DNA from: an uncultured Pedobacter sp.
GTDB taxonomy: Bacteria > Bacteroidota > Bacteroidia > Sphingobacteriales > Sphingobacteriaceae
NCBI RefSeq assembly: GCF_946479715.1
Contig: NZ_CAMLHF010000098.1
Coordinates: 1 to 19,200, forward strand
DNA: 19,200 nucleotides
Reading direction: 5' to 3'
Part shown: positions 6,545 through 13,989 of the stretch, piece by piece
Numbering within the stretch: position 1 is the stretch's first letter
Layout: each line of letters starts with the position of its first letter
The notes under the pieces: model-generated
What the model saw: only the letters and a program-made list of their open reading frames with translations
Told to the model about the DNA's origin: nothing
Database searches by the model: none
Position numbers and translations under genes: made by a program

Positions 6545-6570
6545 GGAACCAGTATGTATTGAGTGTAAAA
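6545..6570 (+). promoter_or_regulatory. Possible ECF-type promoter (GGAACC ... TGTAAAA) before susC-like gene
   Basis: GGAACC at 6545-6550 resembles the GGAAC -35 element of ECF sigma factors, and TGTAAAA begins at 6563. The spacer (12 bp) is about three shorter than usual, so the match is imperfect. Its location between the anti-sigma gene and its target transporter is where the cognate promoter is expected. No similar site was found before the second susC-like gene. Confidence 0.2.
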
Positions 6571-6572
6571 GA

Positions 6573-6599
6573 GCTTCCCCATTCAAAGAACAGGGAAGC
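6573..6599 (+). other. Stem-loop in the leader of the first susC-like gene
   Basis: GCTTCCC at 6573-6579 pairs perfectly with GGGAAGC at 6593-6599 around a 13-nt loop. No T-run follows, so it is not an intrinsic terminator. It may stabilise or regulate the transporter mRNA. Confidence 0.4.
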
Positions 6600-6649
6600 A
6601 ATATTTGATGCCATTATAACCGCATGCTTTTCGACGACAAAGCGGTAAA

Positions 6650-9600
6650 ATGATAAGAAAAAAATTAACAATTATTCCGGTTTTACCGGGCAAACCATTA
6701 ATGCACAAATTTATGCAAAAAGGATTACATCCTACAATTAAGTTTATTATGAGATGTTCATGTATGCTTTTAATAGCGCAGTTTACTTTTATAGGTGTAC
6801 TGCTGGCAGGGAATGTTCACAGTCAGAATCTGGACAAGGTGATTGCCATTAAACTGGAGCATGCCAGTGTGAAAGAGAGCCTATTGGACATACAAACCAG
6901 AAGCGGAATCAAGTTTGTATTGCCAGAAAAACTGATAAAGGACCTTGATCAAAAGATCACCATCAATTCTGATAATGCTACAGTAAAGTATTTGATTGAA
7001 AAAGTATTGGAATCGACCAACCTTGAATATAAAATTGTTGAGGGATATGTTGTGATTAATGTCAAGCCCGTTCCACAGGAGCCGGGTAAATTATCGGGTC
7101 ATGTTGTTGATGAAGAAGGCAAATCTTTACCTGGCGCTACCATAAGGGTAATTGAAACAGGTCAGACCGTTCAAAGTGATCCAAATGGAAATTATACACT
7201 GGCGCTTAAACCGGGAAATTATACTTTGGAAATCAGCTATATTTCTTTCCGTTCTCAGAGAATGAGCAATGTGACTGTCAAAGAAGGAAAAATCACCGCT
7301 CTTGATTTTTCAATGCAGCTGGCAGATAACAAGCTGACTGAGGTTGTTGTAAGTTATGGTAAACAGAAGCGCAGAGAGATTACTGGTGCGATAGCTACTA
7401 TTGATGCATCTACTCTTCAGGATATGCCTGTAACTCAGTTTGCACAGCAACTGCAAGGGAAGGTTGCGGGTGTACAGATTGCCCAAACAAGTGGCCAGCC
7501 TGGCCGTGGTATCGGTTTTATCATTCGTGGGGCTGCTTCTTTTTATTCCAGTAATCAACCGCTCTTTGTGATAGATGGTACGCCGATTACAGGTAGCATT
7601 AACAATATCAATCCGGCAGAAATAGAAAGCTATAGTTTTCTTAAAGATGCATCGGCAACAGCATTATATGGTTCCAGAGCAGCTAATGGAGTGGTACTCA
7701 TCACCACCAAACATGCAAAACCAGGACAGTCAAAAATTGAGTTTTCCAGCTATTATGGTCTGCAGAAGATCCATACCGGTAAACTCCCAAAGATGATGAA
7801 CGCAAGAGAGTTTGCCACCTTTATGAAAGAACGTGCTGAAGATGGATTGAAATATGAACCGGGCTATACGGTTTCTCCTGATTATCATGCAGCTTACGAC
7901 AACCCTGATCAATATGGCGAAGGGACAAACTGGTTTAAGCTTTTGAGTAGAACGGCTCCCATCCAGAGTTACGATTTAACCATTCAATCTGCAAGGGAAC
8001 ATTCTTCCTCAACTGTAATAGCGGGGTATCAGGAGCAACAGGGAGTATTGATCAATACAGGAACCAAATTATTCTCCTTACGTTTTAATCAGGATTTTAC
8101 TTCAGAAAACAACAAACTTAAACTCGGTTTTAACCTGGCACCAAGTTACAGGATAGATCATAACAACAGGTTAAACAGTGATGGTGTTGGTGGTTATTTC
8201 GAAAGATTTTTTGAAGCAAGTCCACTTTCAGACCCATATCTTGAAGATGGCAGTTATAATCGCAATGTGGCCTCTCCGGGAATGGTAGCATATATTAATC
8301 CCCTGGCAACTTATGAACTTACTAACGACGATTATAAGACTACACGCATATTAGGTAATGCTTACCTTAATTATGAATTTTTGCCCGGATTGAGTATAAA
8401 AACCAATTTAGCCGGTGATAAAGGTGCCGAAACGCGTAAATATTTCCAATCTGGATTGGTTACGGGAACACAGGGACAAACTACCGGCACAAGTTCCTCA
8501 ATTGATAATGGCTCATGGACAGCAGAAGGAAACCTGGTTTACAACAAAACCTTTTTAAAAGACCATAACATTGAGGCTCTGGTAGGTTATTCTGCTCAGG
8601 AATTTAGTACTTACAGCAACACTTTAACAGGCTTGGGTTTTGCCAGCGACGACATTGAGTATCTTAACGCGGCTACCAGTATTACCGGCGGTAGTGGGGC
8701 CGGTTCTTACTCAATGCTTTCTACAATTGGACGCTTAAACTACAACTATAAAGGGAGATATCTTTTTTCTGCGGCATTTAGACGTGATGGTTCTTCAAAA
8801 TTCGGGATCAACAAACAGTGGGGAAGTTTCCCTTCTGTATCTGCAGGATGGATAGTGAGCGACGAATCGTTTATGCAAAATGTAACTGCTATTGATTTTC
8901 TGAAACTGAGAACCAGTTACGGGATTACCGGAAATAACTTTTTTGCCGGAAACTACGATTCGCAGGCTACCATAGGTACATATTATTACAATTTCAATAA
9001 TGTGATCACACAGGGGCAAACCATCAACCGTTTACCAAATAAGGAGCTAAGATGGGAACGTAACAAGCAATTTGATATAGGACTGGAATTAGGTATATTG
9101 GATAACCGCATCAGTTTTACTTATGATTATTATCGTAAATTAACTGATGGACTGATTCAACAACGTGACATCCCAAATTCATCTGGTTTTAGTAAAATCA
9201 TTTACAATGTAGGAGAACTTAAGATGTGGGGGCATGAATTCTCAATAAGTTCCAAAAATCTTACAGGTGATTTCAAATGGAATACGAATCTGAACTTGTC
9301 ATTCGACAGAAACCTAATCACTAATTTGGTTGACCCTGGTTACATCCGCAGAAACGTGACTACAAGTTCAGATTATTTCCGTCAGCAGGTGGGACATCAC
9401 CTTGGTGAGTTTTATGGTTTCGTTTTCGAAGGTTTGTACAAAGATGCTGCTGATTTAGCTAATTCTGCAAAATATTTAAGCACGCCTTCAAAACCAAATG
9501 GCAATTCAGACATTGGTACCATTAAGGTTAAAGACATCAATGGTGATGGAGTAATTGATGATGTGAACGACCGTACTTTTATAGGTGACCCAACGCCAAC

Positions 9601-10102
9601 ATTTACGGGTGGCTTGGTCAATAGTTTTAAGTATAAAAACTTTGACCTGAACATTGATATGACCTTTTCTGTTGGAGGCAAGATTTTAAATGCTGCCAAA
9701 TGGGCTTATCAGACAAATATGGATGGATCCAGGATATTGCTTGCTTCGGCAGCCGACCGCTGGCGTTCAGAGGAGAACCCAGGATCGGGAGTTTATCCGC
9801 GCACTAAATCTGGTACAACTGCAATGGGCAGACAAGTGAATACACAATGGATAGAAAATGGTTCTTATCTAACAGCTAAAAATATATCGCTGGGTTATAC
9901 TGTGCCTTTAAAGAATTTGATGCTTAGAAACTTAAGGGTATTTGCATCTGTTCAGCAAGCTTTCATATTGACTGGATATTCGGGTATGAATCCAGAAATA
10001 AATGTGGGTGGTTCTGACCCTACCCTTGGGGTTGGTGTGGATGAAAATGCGTATCCAATACCAAGAACCTTCTCCTTTGGAATCTCAACTACATTTAAGT
10101 AA
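6650..10102 (+). CDS. SusC/RagA-family TonB-linked outer membrane transporter with N-terminal STN domain
   Basis: The protein has 1150 residues. It forms an outer-membrane beta-barrel that imports a ligand captured by its SusD partner, powered by TonB. Domains in order: signal peptide (hydrophobic core about 37-54, cleavage near NVHS|Q at 58-59); STN signalling domain about 70-135 (VKESLLDIQTRSGIKFVLPE); CarboxypepD_reg-like domain about 148-228 (LSGHVVDEEGKSLPGATI); TonB-box-like EVVVSYG at 231-237; plug about 240-355 with the family signature LKDASATALYGSRAANG at 331-347; 22-strand barrel to the terminal PRTFSFGISTTFK. A DINGDGVIDD loop typical of SusC proteins occurs late in the barrel. 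The start is uncertain: ATG codons at 6701 and 6713 (M18, M22) would give a more normal signal peptide. The STN domain ties it to the FecR/sigma pair upstream. The ligand cannot be read from sequence. Confidence 0.96.
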   Translation: MIRKKLTIIPVLPGKPLMHKFMQKGLHPTIKFIMRCSCMLLIAQFTFIGVLLAGNVHSQNLDKVIAIKLEHASVKESLLDIQTRSGIKFVLPEKLIKDLDQKITINSDNATVKYLIEKVLESTNLEYKIVEGYVVINVKPVPQEPGKLSGHVVDEEGKSLPGATIRVIETGQTVQSDPNGNYTLALKPGNYTLEISYISFRSQRMSNVTVKEGKITALDFSMQLADNKLTEVVVSYGKQKRREITGAIATIDASTLQDMPVTQFAQQLQGKVAGVQIAQTSGQPGRGIGFIIRGAASFYSSNQPLFVIDGTPITGSINNINPAEIESYSFLKDASATALYGSRAANGVVLITTKHAKPGQSKIEFSSYYGLQKIHTGKLPKMMNAREFATFMKERAEDGLKYEPGYTVSPDYHAAYDNPDQYGEGTNWFKLLSRTAPIQSYDLTIQSAREHSSSTVIAGYQEQQGVLINTGTKLFSLRFNQDFTSENNKLKLGFNLAPSYRIDHNNRLNSDGVGGYFERFFEASPLSDPYLEDGSYNRNVASPGMVAYINPLATYELTNDDYKTTRILGNAYLNYEFLPGLSIKTNLAGDKGAETRKYFQSGLVTGTQGQTTGTSSSIDNGSWTAEGNLVYNKTFLKDHNIEALVGYSAQEFSTYSNTLTGLGFASDDIEYLNAATSITGGSGAGSYSMLSTIGRLNYNYKGRYLFSAAFRRDGSSKFGINKQWGSFPSVSAGWIVSDESFMQNVTAIDFLKLRTSYGITGNNFFAGNYDSQATIGTYYYNFNNVITQGQTINRLPNKELRWERNKQFDIGLELGILDNRISFTYDYYRKLTDGLIQQRDIPNSSGFSKIIYNVGELKMWGHEFSISSKNLTGDFKWNTNLNLSFDRNLITNLVDPGYIRRNVTTSSDYFRQQVGHHLGEFYGFVFEGLYKDAADLANSAKYLSTPSKPNGNSDIGTIKVKDINGDGVIDDVNDRTFIGDPTPTFTGGLVNSFKYKNFDLNIDMTFSVGGKILNAAKWAYQTNMDGSRILLASAADRWRSEENPGSGVYPRTKSGTTAMGRQVNTQWIENGSYLTAKNISLGYTVPLKNLMLRNLRVFASVQQAFILTGYSGMNPEINVGGSDPTLGVGVDENAYPIPRTFSFGISTTFK

Positions 10103-10119
10103 CTATTAATCCTGAAAAA

Positions 10120-11661
10120 ATGAAAAAGATATATATACTAATTGCCTTGTTTTGTTTAACCATATCCTGTAAAAAAGATTTTATCAGGTTATCACCTGAA
10201 GATTCTTATACAGATGGTGTGTTTTATAAAACAGAGCAACAATTCAGATCGGCTGTTGTAGCTGCTTACGCTCCACTCAGAGATGTTTTAGTGAATGATT
10301 ATTTTACTTCAGAAATGCACTCTGATAACACCATTTATCAACCGATTCCAGGCAATAGGGGTACCTCAATTGTCGAACGGGAAAATATTTCGGATTTTAC
10401 CAGTACCTCTACAAATGCTTATGTAGCCGCCACCTGGCAGCATAGTTACACCAGCATTTCGCGTTGTAATATTATTATTGAAAGACTTAAAGGATCAGAT
10501 TTAAGTGACGCAGTAAAGGTTAGTCTTGATGGACAGGCTAAGTTTTTAAGGGCTTTGAATTATTTCAAATTTGTTCGTTTATATGGTGGGGTTCCGCTAT
10601 TCCTTGAAGAAGTAACTACTGCTGATGAAGCATTCAAAGCTCGTTCTACAGAAGCGGAGGTTTACGCCCAGATTATTGCTGATGCAAAAGATGCCGTGAG
10701 TGAACTTCCTAAGCCTGGTAAATTCCCTCAAACAGGCGAGGCTACCAAAGGTGCTGCTGCCATGTTATTGGCAGAAGTTTATGCGGTACAAAAAAAATGG
10801 GGAGACGCTGAAACACTCTTAAAGGATCTGCCTGCAATGGGATACGATTTGAACCCAAATTATGAAGATACTTTTAAGCCTGTTAATAAAAATGGTAAGG
10901 AATCAATTTTTGAGATCCAGTTCCTTGGGGGCTCGCTAACAGGTGCTACACCTAATGTGCTTCCTATTCATTTCTTGCCTAGAAGTAAGGATACAAAATT
11001 GTTGACCGGCATTTCCATTGATAATACGGGGGCAGGAGGCTGGAATACGCCAAGTGATGATCTGATCAAAGACTTTGAAGCTGGAGATAAACGCCTGGAT
11101 GCTTCAATTGGTATTGCCGAAGGAACTTATGATGCCAGTAGTTATTTCCGCTACACGGCTGTTAAAAGCGTAATTAATTATGTTCCTGAATCAGGAAAAG
11201 TAGGGGTGCCTTATATCAAGAAATACCTGCATTCGCCACTTGAAGCGACAACCGGATCTAGTGATGATTTCCCAATCTATCGTTTTTCGGACGCTTTACT
11301 ATTACTATCTGAAGTCTTGAACGAACAAGGTAAATCGTCTGAGGCGCTGGCCCCTTTGAACAGAGTAAGAAAAAGAGCGGGACTTGCTGATTTTACAAAT
11401 ACAGATGCCGGGCTGCTTAGGGAGAAAATTTTTCATGAAAGAAGGGTTGAGCTGGCTTTTGAAAACCATAGGTGGACAGATTTACTTAGAAGTGGTAAGG
11501 CTTTAACAGTAATCAATGCTTTTGGAGTGAAGATCAGACAGCAACTTCCTTTTCTTTCTTCTGATGCATATGCGATTGACAACCATCAATTATTGTTCCC
11601 AATACCCCAAAATGAAGTAGGATTAAACCCTAAAATCGTTCAGAATCCAGGCTATTTTTAA
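10120..11661 (+). CDS. SusD/RagB-family nutrient-binding lipoprotein
   Basis: The protein has 513 residues. The signal peptide MKKIYILIALFCLTISC ends in a lipobox with the lipidated cysteine C17, followed by KKDF, the charged start usual for surface-exposed Bacteroidota lipoproteins. SusD proteins form the lid over the SusC barrel and bind substrate first. The N-terminal tetratricopeptide-like helices include FYKTEQQFRSAVVAAYAPLR and LDGQAKFLRALNYFKFVRLY, and GGVPL follows as in most members. The C-terminal RagB/SusD signature appears as IYRFSDALLLLSEVLNE and the E-R-R motif HERRVELAFENHRWTDLLR, ending in NPKIVQNPGYF. It starts 17 bp after the transporter stop, so the two are cotranscribed. 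Its length is normal and no truncation is seen. Confidence 0.96.
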   Translation: MKKIYILIALFCLTISCKKDFIRLSPEDSYTDGVFYKTEQQFRSAVVAAYAPLRDVLVNDYFTSEMHSDNTIYQPIPGNRGTSIVERENISDFTSTSTNAYVAATWQHSYTSISRCNIIIERLKGSDLSDAVKVSLDGQAKFLRALNYFKFVRLYGGVPLFLEEVTTADEAFKARSTEAEVYAQIIADAKDAVSELPKPGKFPQTGEATKGAAAMLLAEVYAVQKKWGDAETLLKDLPAMGYDLNPNYEDTFKPVNKNGKESIFEIQFLGGSLTGATPNVLPIHFLPRSKDTKLLTGISIDNTGAGGWNTPSDDLIKDFEAGDKRLDASIGIAEGTYDASSYFRYTAVKSVINYVPESGKVGVPYIKKYLHSPLEATTGSSDDFPIYRFSDALLLLSEVLNEQGKSSEALAPLNRVRKRAGLADFTNTDAGLLREKIFHERRVELAFENHRWTDLLRSGKALTVINAFGVKIRQQLPFLSSDAYAIDNHQLLFPIPQNEVGLNPKIVQNPGYF

Positions 11662-11684
11662 TACTGCTTAAACTAAATTTTATC

Positions 11685-13457
11685 ATGATTATACTTCAAA
11701 AAGATATTTTAAAAAAGGGTTTCTGTTTCTTCTTAATCGGACAAATGGTTTTGACCACCAGCGCTATCAATATTGCCGGTAAACAAAAACAAGTTGCCGA
11801 AAGCGAGGATGAGTTTTCAATTGCGGTAATTCCTGATACCCAATATTATACTTCAGAGAAAAATGGAGGCAAAAAGGAGATGTTTTCTGCACAGACTAAA
11901 TGGATAGTCAAAAATGCAGCGAAGGAGAACATCAAATATGTAATCCATTTAGGTGATATCTCTGATGATGGCGAGAAATTTCCTCAGCAATGGGTAAATG
12001 CATCTGAGTCTATGTACCTTCTGGAAAAACCCCAGCCAGGCTATCCACAAGGCATCCCTTATGGTATGGCTGTAGGGAACCATGATCAGACGAAAAGCCA
12101 GTATCCTTTGAGTGGCAAAACAGATCAGTACAACAAATATTTTGGGATCTCTCATTTTAAAGACAAAAAATGGTACGGCGGTCACTATCAAGACAACAAC
12201 GATAGCCACTTCGATCTTTTTGAAGGCGGAGGTGTTAAATTTATCAGCATCTTTCTAGAATATGACTCTTATGGAGAGGATATTGAAGGCATGAACAAAT
12301 GGGCCGCCGGGATACTCGAGAAATACAGCGACCGCAAGGCTATTCTGGTTAGTCATTCCATAATTCATTTTAATAAAACAAAGGGGACTAATGAAAAAGG
12401 TTTTCCGAAATTTTCAAAACAGGCACAGCGTGTGTTTGATCGCTTAAAAAGTTATCCAAATGTTATGATGACTTTATCAGGTCATGTGGGTGATAATGGT
12501 GAAGGTTACCGTCAGGATGGTTACGCAGGAAACATCATTAAGTCGTTTTTATCTGATTACCAAAGTCGCCCAGATGGGGGGCACGGATTGATGCGCTTAA
12601 TGAAATTTTCAAAATCAAAAGATTTGATTAGCGTACGTACTTTTTCACCTTATACAGGTGAAGAAGAAAAAGACGCAGATAGTGAGTTTACATTACCATG
12701 GCTGCACCATAGTAATGTAGCCCGCTATCAGGATTACAATAACGATCAAACTACTGACATAGCTTTCTTTACGAATGGGGTATGGAAAATTGCAGGACAA
12801 AAAGATGTAAAATTCGGAAACGAAGGAGACATCGCTGCTCCGGCTGATTATAATGGTGATGGAAAAACTGACCTGGCAGTGTTCCGACCATCAGAAGGTA
12901 AATTCTATCTGGAGAGTGGAAAGGTAGTACGCCTTGGGCAGAAGGGTGATATTCCGGTATGCGGAGATTACGACGGAGACGGCTTTGCAGATTTTGCAGT
13001 TTATCGTCCATCTACGCTTACTTGGTATTTTGATGGTCTTGACAGTATCGTTTTTGGCCATAAAAATGGGATTCCTGTTCCAGCAGATTATGACGGAGAT
13101 GGAATACTGGATGTCGGCATATTCCGCACAGATAATTCTTTATGGCAAACAAGCCTTGGTAACATCCCATTGCAGGTAAAGCATATCCCAGGTGATATTC
13201 CTGTTCCCGGTGATTATGACGGTGATGGGAGGGCTGAAATGGCTGTGTTTCGTCCTTCTACCGGAGAGTGGATCATTGATCGGTTTAATCAATCTATAAA
13301 ATTGGGTAAGGAAGGAGATCTTCCCGTCCCAGGGAATTACTTTAAAGATGGTAAAACCTATCCCGCAGTATACAGGGATGGTAAAATTTATCTTCAAAAC
13401 AATCACACTATTGAGGCAAATCAGGGCAAAGCAACAGAGCTAATAATTGCCAGATGA
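11685..13457 (+). CDS. Exported metallophosphoesterase with C-terminal FG-GAP/VCBS-like repeats
   Basis: The protein has 590 residues. A signal peptide (about 1-30, FCFFLIGQMVLTTSA) sends it out of the cytoplasm. The calcineurin-like metallophosphoesterase domain is about 44-335: motif I is PDTQ (D51, Q53), motif II HLGDISDDG (D91), motif III GNHD (N132, H133), motif IV VSHSIIH (H224), motif V SGHVG (H267). Motif I has Gln instead of His, and the second His of the usual GHxH is Gly269, so one metal site is altered. Residues about 348-575 form six approximately 40-residue repeats of the form GDIPVPGDYDGDGxxDxAVFRPS, with calcium-loop aspartates such as D388/D392, D428/D432, D468/D472 and D510/D514. 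It likely cleaves phosphomono- or diesters outside the cytoplasm for the SusCD pair 23 bp upstream. It is the last gene before a strong terminator. Substrate is unknown. Confidence 0.93.
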   Translation: MIILQKDILKKGFCFFLIGQMVLTTSAINIAGKQKQVAESEDEFSIAVIPDTQYYTSEKNGGKKEMFSAQTKWIVKNAAKENIKYVIHLGDISDDGEKFPQQWVNASESMYLLEKPQPGYPQGIPYGMAVGNHDQTKSQYPLSGKTDQYNKYFGISHFKDKKWYGGHYQDNNDSHFDLFEGGGVKFISIFLEYDSYGEDIEGMNKWAAGILEKYSDRKAILVSHSIIHFNKTKGTNEKGFPKFSKQAQRVFDRLKSYPNVMMTLSGHVGDNGEGYRQDGYAGNIIKSFLSDYQSRPDGGHGLMRLMKFSKSKDLISVRTFSPYTGEEEKDADSEFTLPWLHHSNVARYQDYNNDQTTDIAFFTNGVWKIAGQKDVKFGNEGDIAAPADYNGDGKTDLAVFRPSEGKFYLESGKVVRLGQKGDIPVCGDYDGDGFADFAVYRPSTLTWYFDGLDSIVFGHKNGIPVPADYDGDGILDVGIFRTDNSLWQTSLGNIPLQVKHIPGDIPVPGDYDGDGRAEMAVFRPSTGEWIIDRFNQSIKLGKEGDLPVPGNYFKDGKTYPAVYRDGKIYLQNNHTIEANQGKATELIIAR

Positions 13458-13479
13458 TGTGCAAAGTAAAGTAACTAAT

Positions 13480-13517
13480 AAAAGGTCAGCTGTTTCCTAT
13501 AGCTGACCTTTTTACTT
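13480..13517 (+). terminator. Intrinsic terminator of the sigma/FecR/SusCD/phosphoesterase unit
   Basis: A 12-bp perfect stem is formed by AAAAGGTCAGCT at 13480-13491 and AGCTGACCTTTT at 13501-13512, with a 9-nt loop and a following T-rich tail (TTTACTTTTA). It begins 22 bp after the phosphoesterase stop. The A-rich and T-rich flanks make it potentially effective in both directions. Confidence 0.9.
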
Positions 13518-13539
13518 TTACTGCGATCAAGAATTTTCT

Positions 13540-13680
13540 TTAAGCATATACTACTTCAAATCCTCCATACATCGCCATTTCGGCGGAATGATTAACTGTG
13601 AGTTTTAATTTCATTCTTTCAATTAGCTCCTTGGCCAAGCTGATAATCAACAAAAAAACATCAAAAATATTTTTATTCTG
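13540..13680 (-). pseudogene. Possible remnant of the 3' end of an unidentified gene
   Basis: The minus strand has a 46-codon open stretch after an in-frame TAG (13683-13681), ending at TAA (13542-13540). It reads as a plausible protein tail, with a helix-like segment (LAKELIERMKLKL) and a final MAMYGGFEVVYA, and it is less AT-rich than the surrounding spacer. No start codon precedes the coding-like part; the only ATG choices leave 24 residues or fewer. I do not recognise the family. It may be a decayed gene, or coincidence. Confidence 0.25.
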
Positions 13681-13687
13681 CTACAAA

Positions 13688-13709
13688 GTCATAAAAAGAG
13701 CACTATGAC
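13688..13709. promoter_or_regulatory. Inverted repeat GTCATA-N10-TATGAC, operator-like
   Basis: Two perfect 6-bp arms (13688-13693 and 13704-13709) are separated by 10 bp, a geometry usual for dimeric helix-turn-helix regulators. It lies about 280 bp before the second susC-like gene, which has no sigma/FecR genes of its own. No stop of transcription is suggested because no T-run follows. The role is inferred. Confidence 0.3.
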
Positions 13710-13797
13710 AAAATAAGCTCGGAAACTGACAACATTAAGATAGAATAATGATATAAAAAGTGGCTTATTTGTCTCACCAAATATAAGAACGGCTAAA

Positions 13798-13950
13798 ATG
13801 AGAATGATTATTTACCTAATCGTACTAAGTAGTACCCTGTTTCAATATTATTCAAATAAAGCGAGAGTAATAGGCAGAAATGCATTCAAAATAACTCCCC
13901 ATAAGGCTAAAATTCTATTTCTGGGTAATGAAATACGCATTGCAATTTAA
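13798..13950 (+). CDS. Possible small ORF, 50 residues, with hydrophobic N-terminus
   Basis: ATG at 13798 to TAA at 13950 encodes 50 residues. The first 17 are hydrophobic (MRMIIYLIVLSSTLFQY), like a signal or membrane segment, and the rest is basic (Lys, Arg, His rich) with a hydrophobic end (KILFLGNEIRIAI). It ends 39 bp before the second susC-like gene. There is no recognisable ribosome binding site or family. It may be a leader peptide, a small membrane peptide, or a chance frame in spacer DNA. Confidence 0.25.
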   Translation: MRMIIYLIVLSSTLFQYYSNKARVIGRNAFKITPHKAKILFLGNEIRIAI

Positions 13951-13989
13951 TTAACCTTTAAATCTATAAATCTCTAACCAAAAAAAATC

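Larger units (their letters stand above)
13458..13989. other. 532-bp spacer between two SusCD units
   Basis: The spacer holds the terminator at 13480-13512, a possible minus-strand gene remnant (13540-13680), an inverted repeat (13688-13709) and a possible 50-codon ORF (13798-13950). The promoter of the second SusCD pair must lie here or be internal to it. I found no exact TTTG/TAnnTTTG pair and no GGAAC-type ECF element, so the start of transcription cannot be placed. Confidence 0.6.

Noticed and set aside
12855..13409. Repeated DNA in the phosphoesterase gene considered as a mobile or CRISPR-like repeat
   Set aside because: The repeats are in frame, imperfect at the DNA level, and explained by protein domain repeats.
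13798..13989. Bacteroidetes-type TTTG/TAnnTTTG promoter before the second SusC
   Set aside because: Only partial matches were seen; no pair with proper spacing could be supported.
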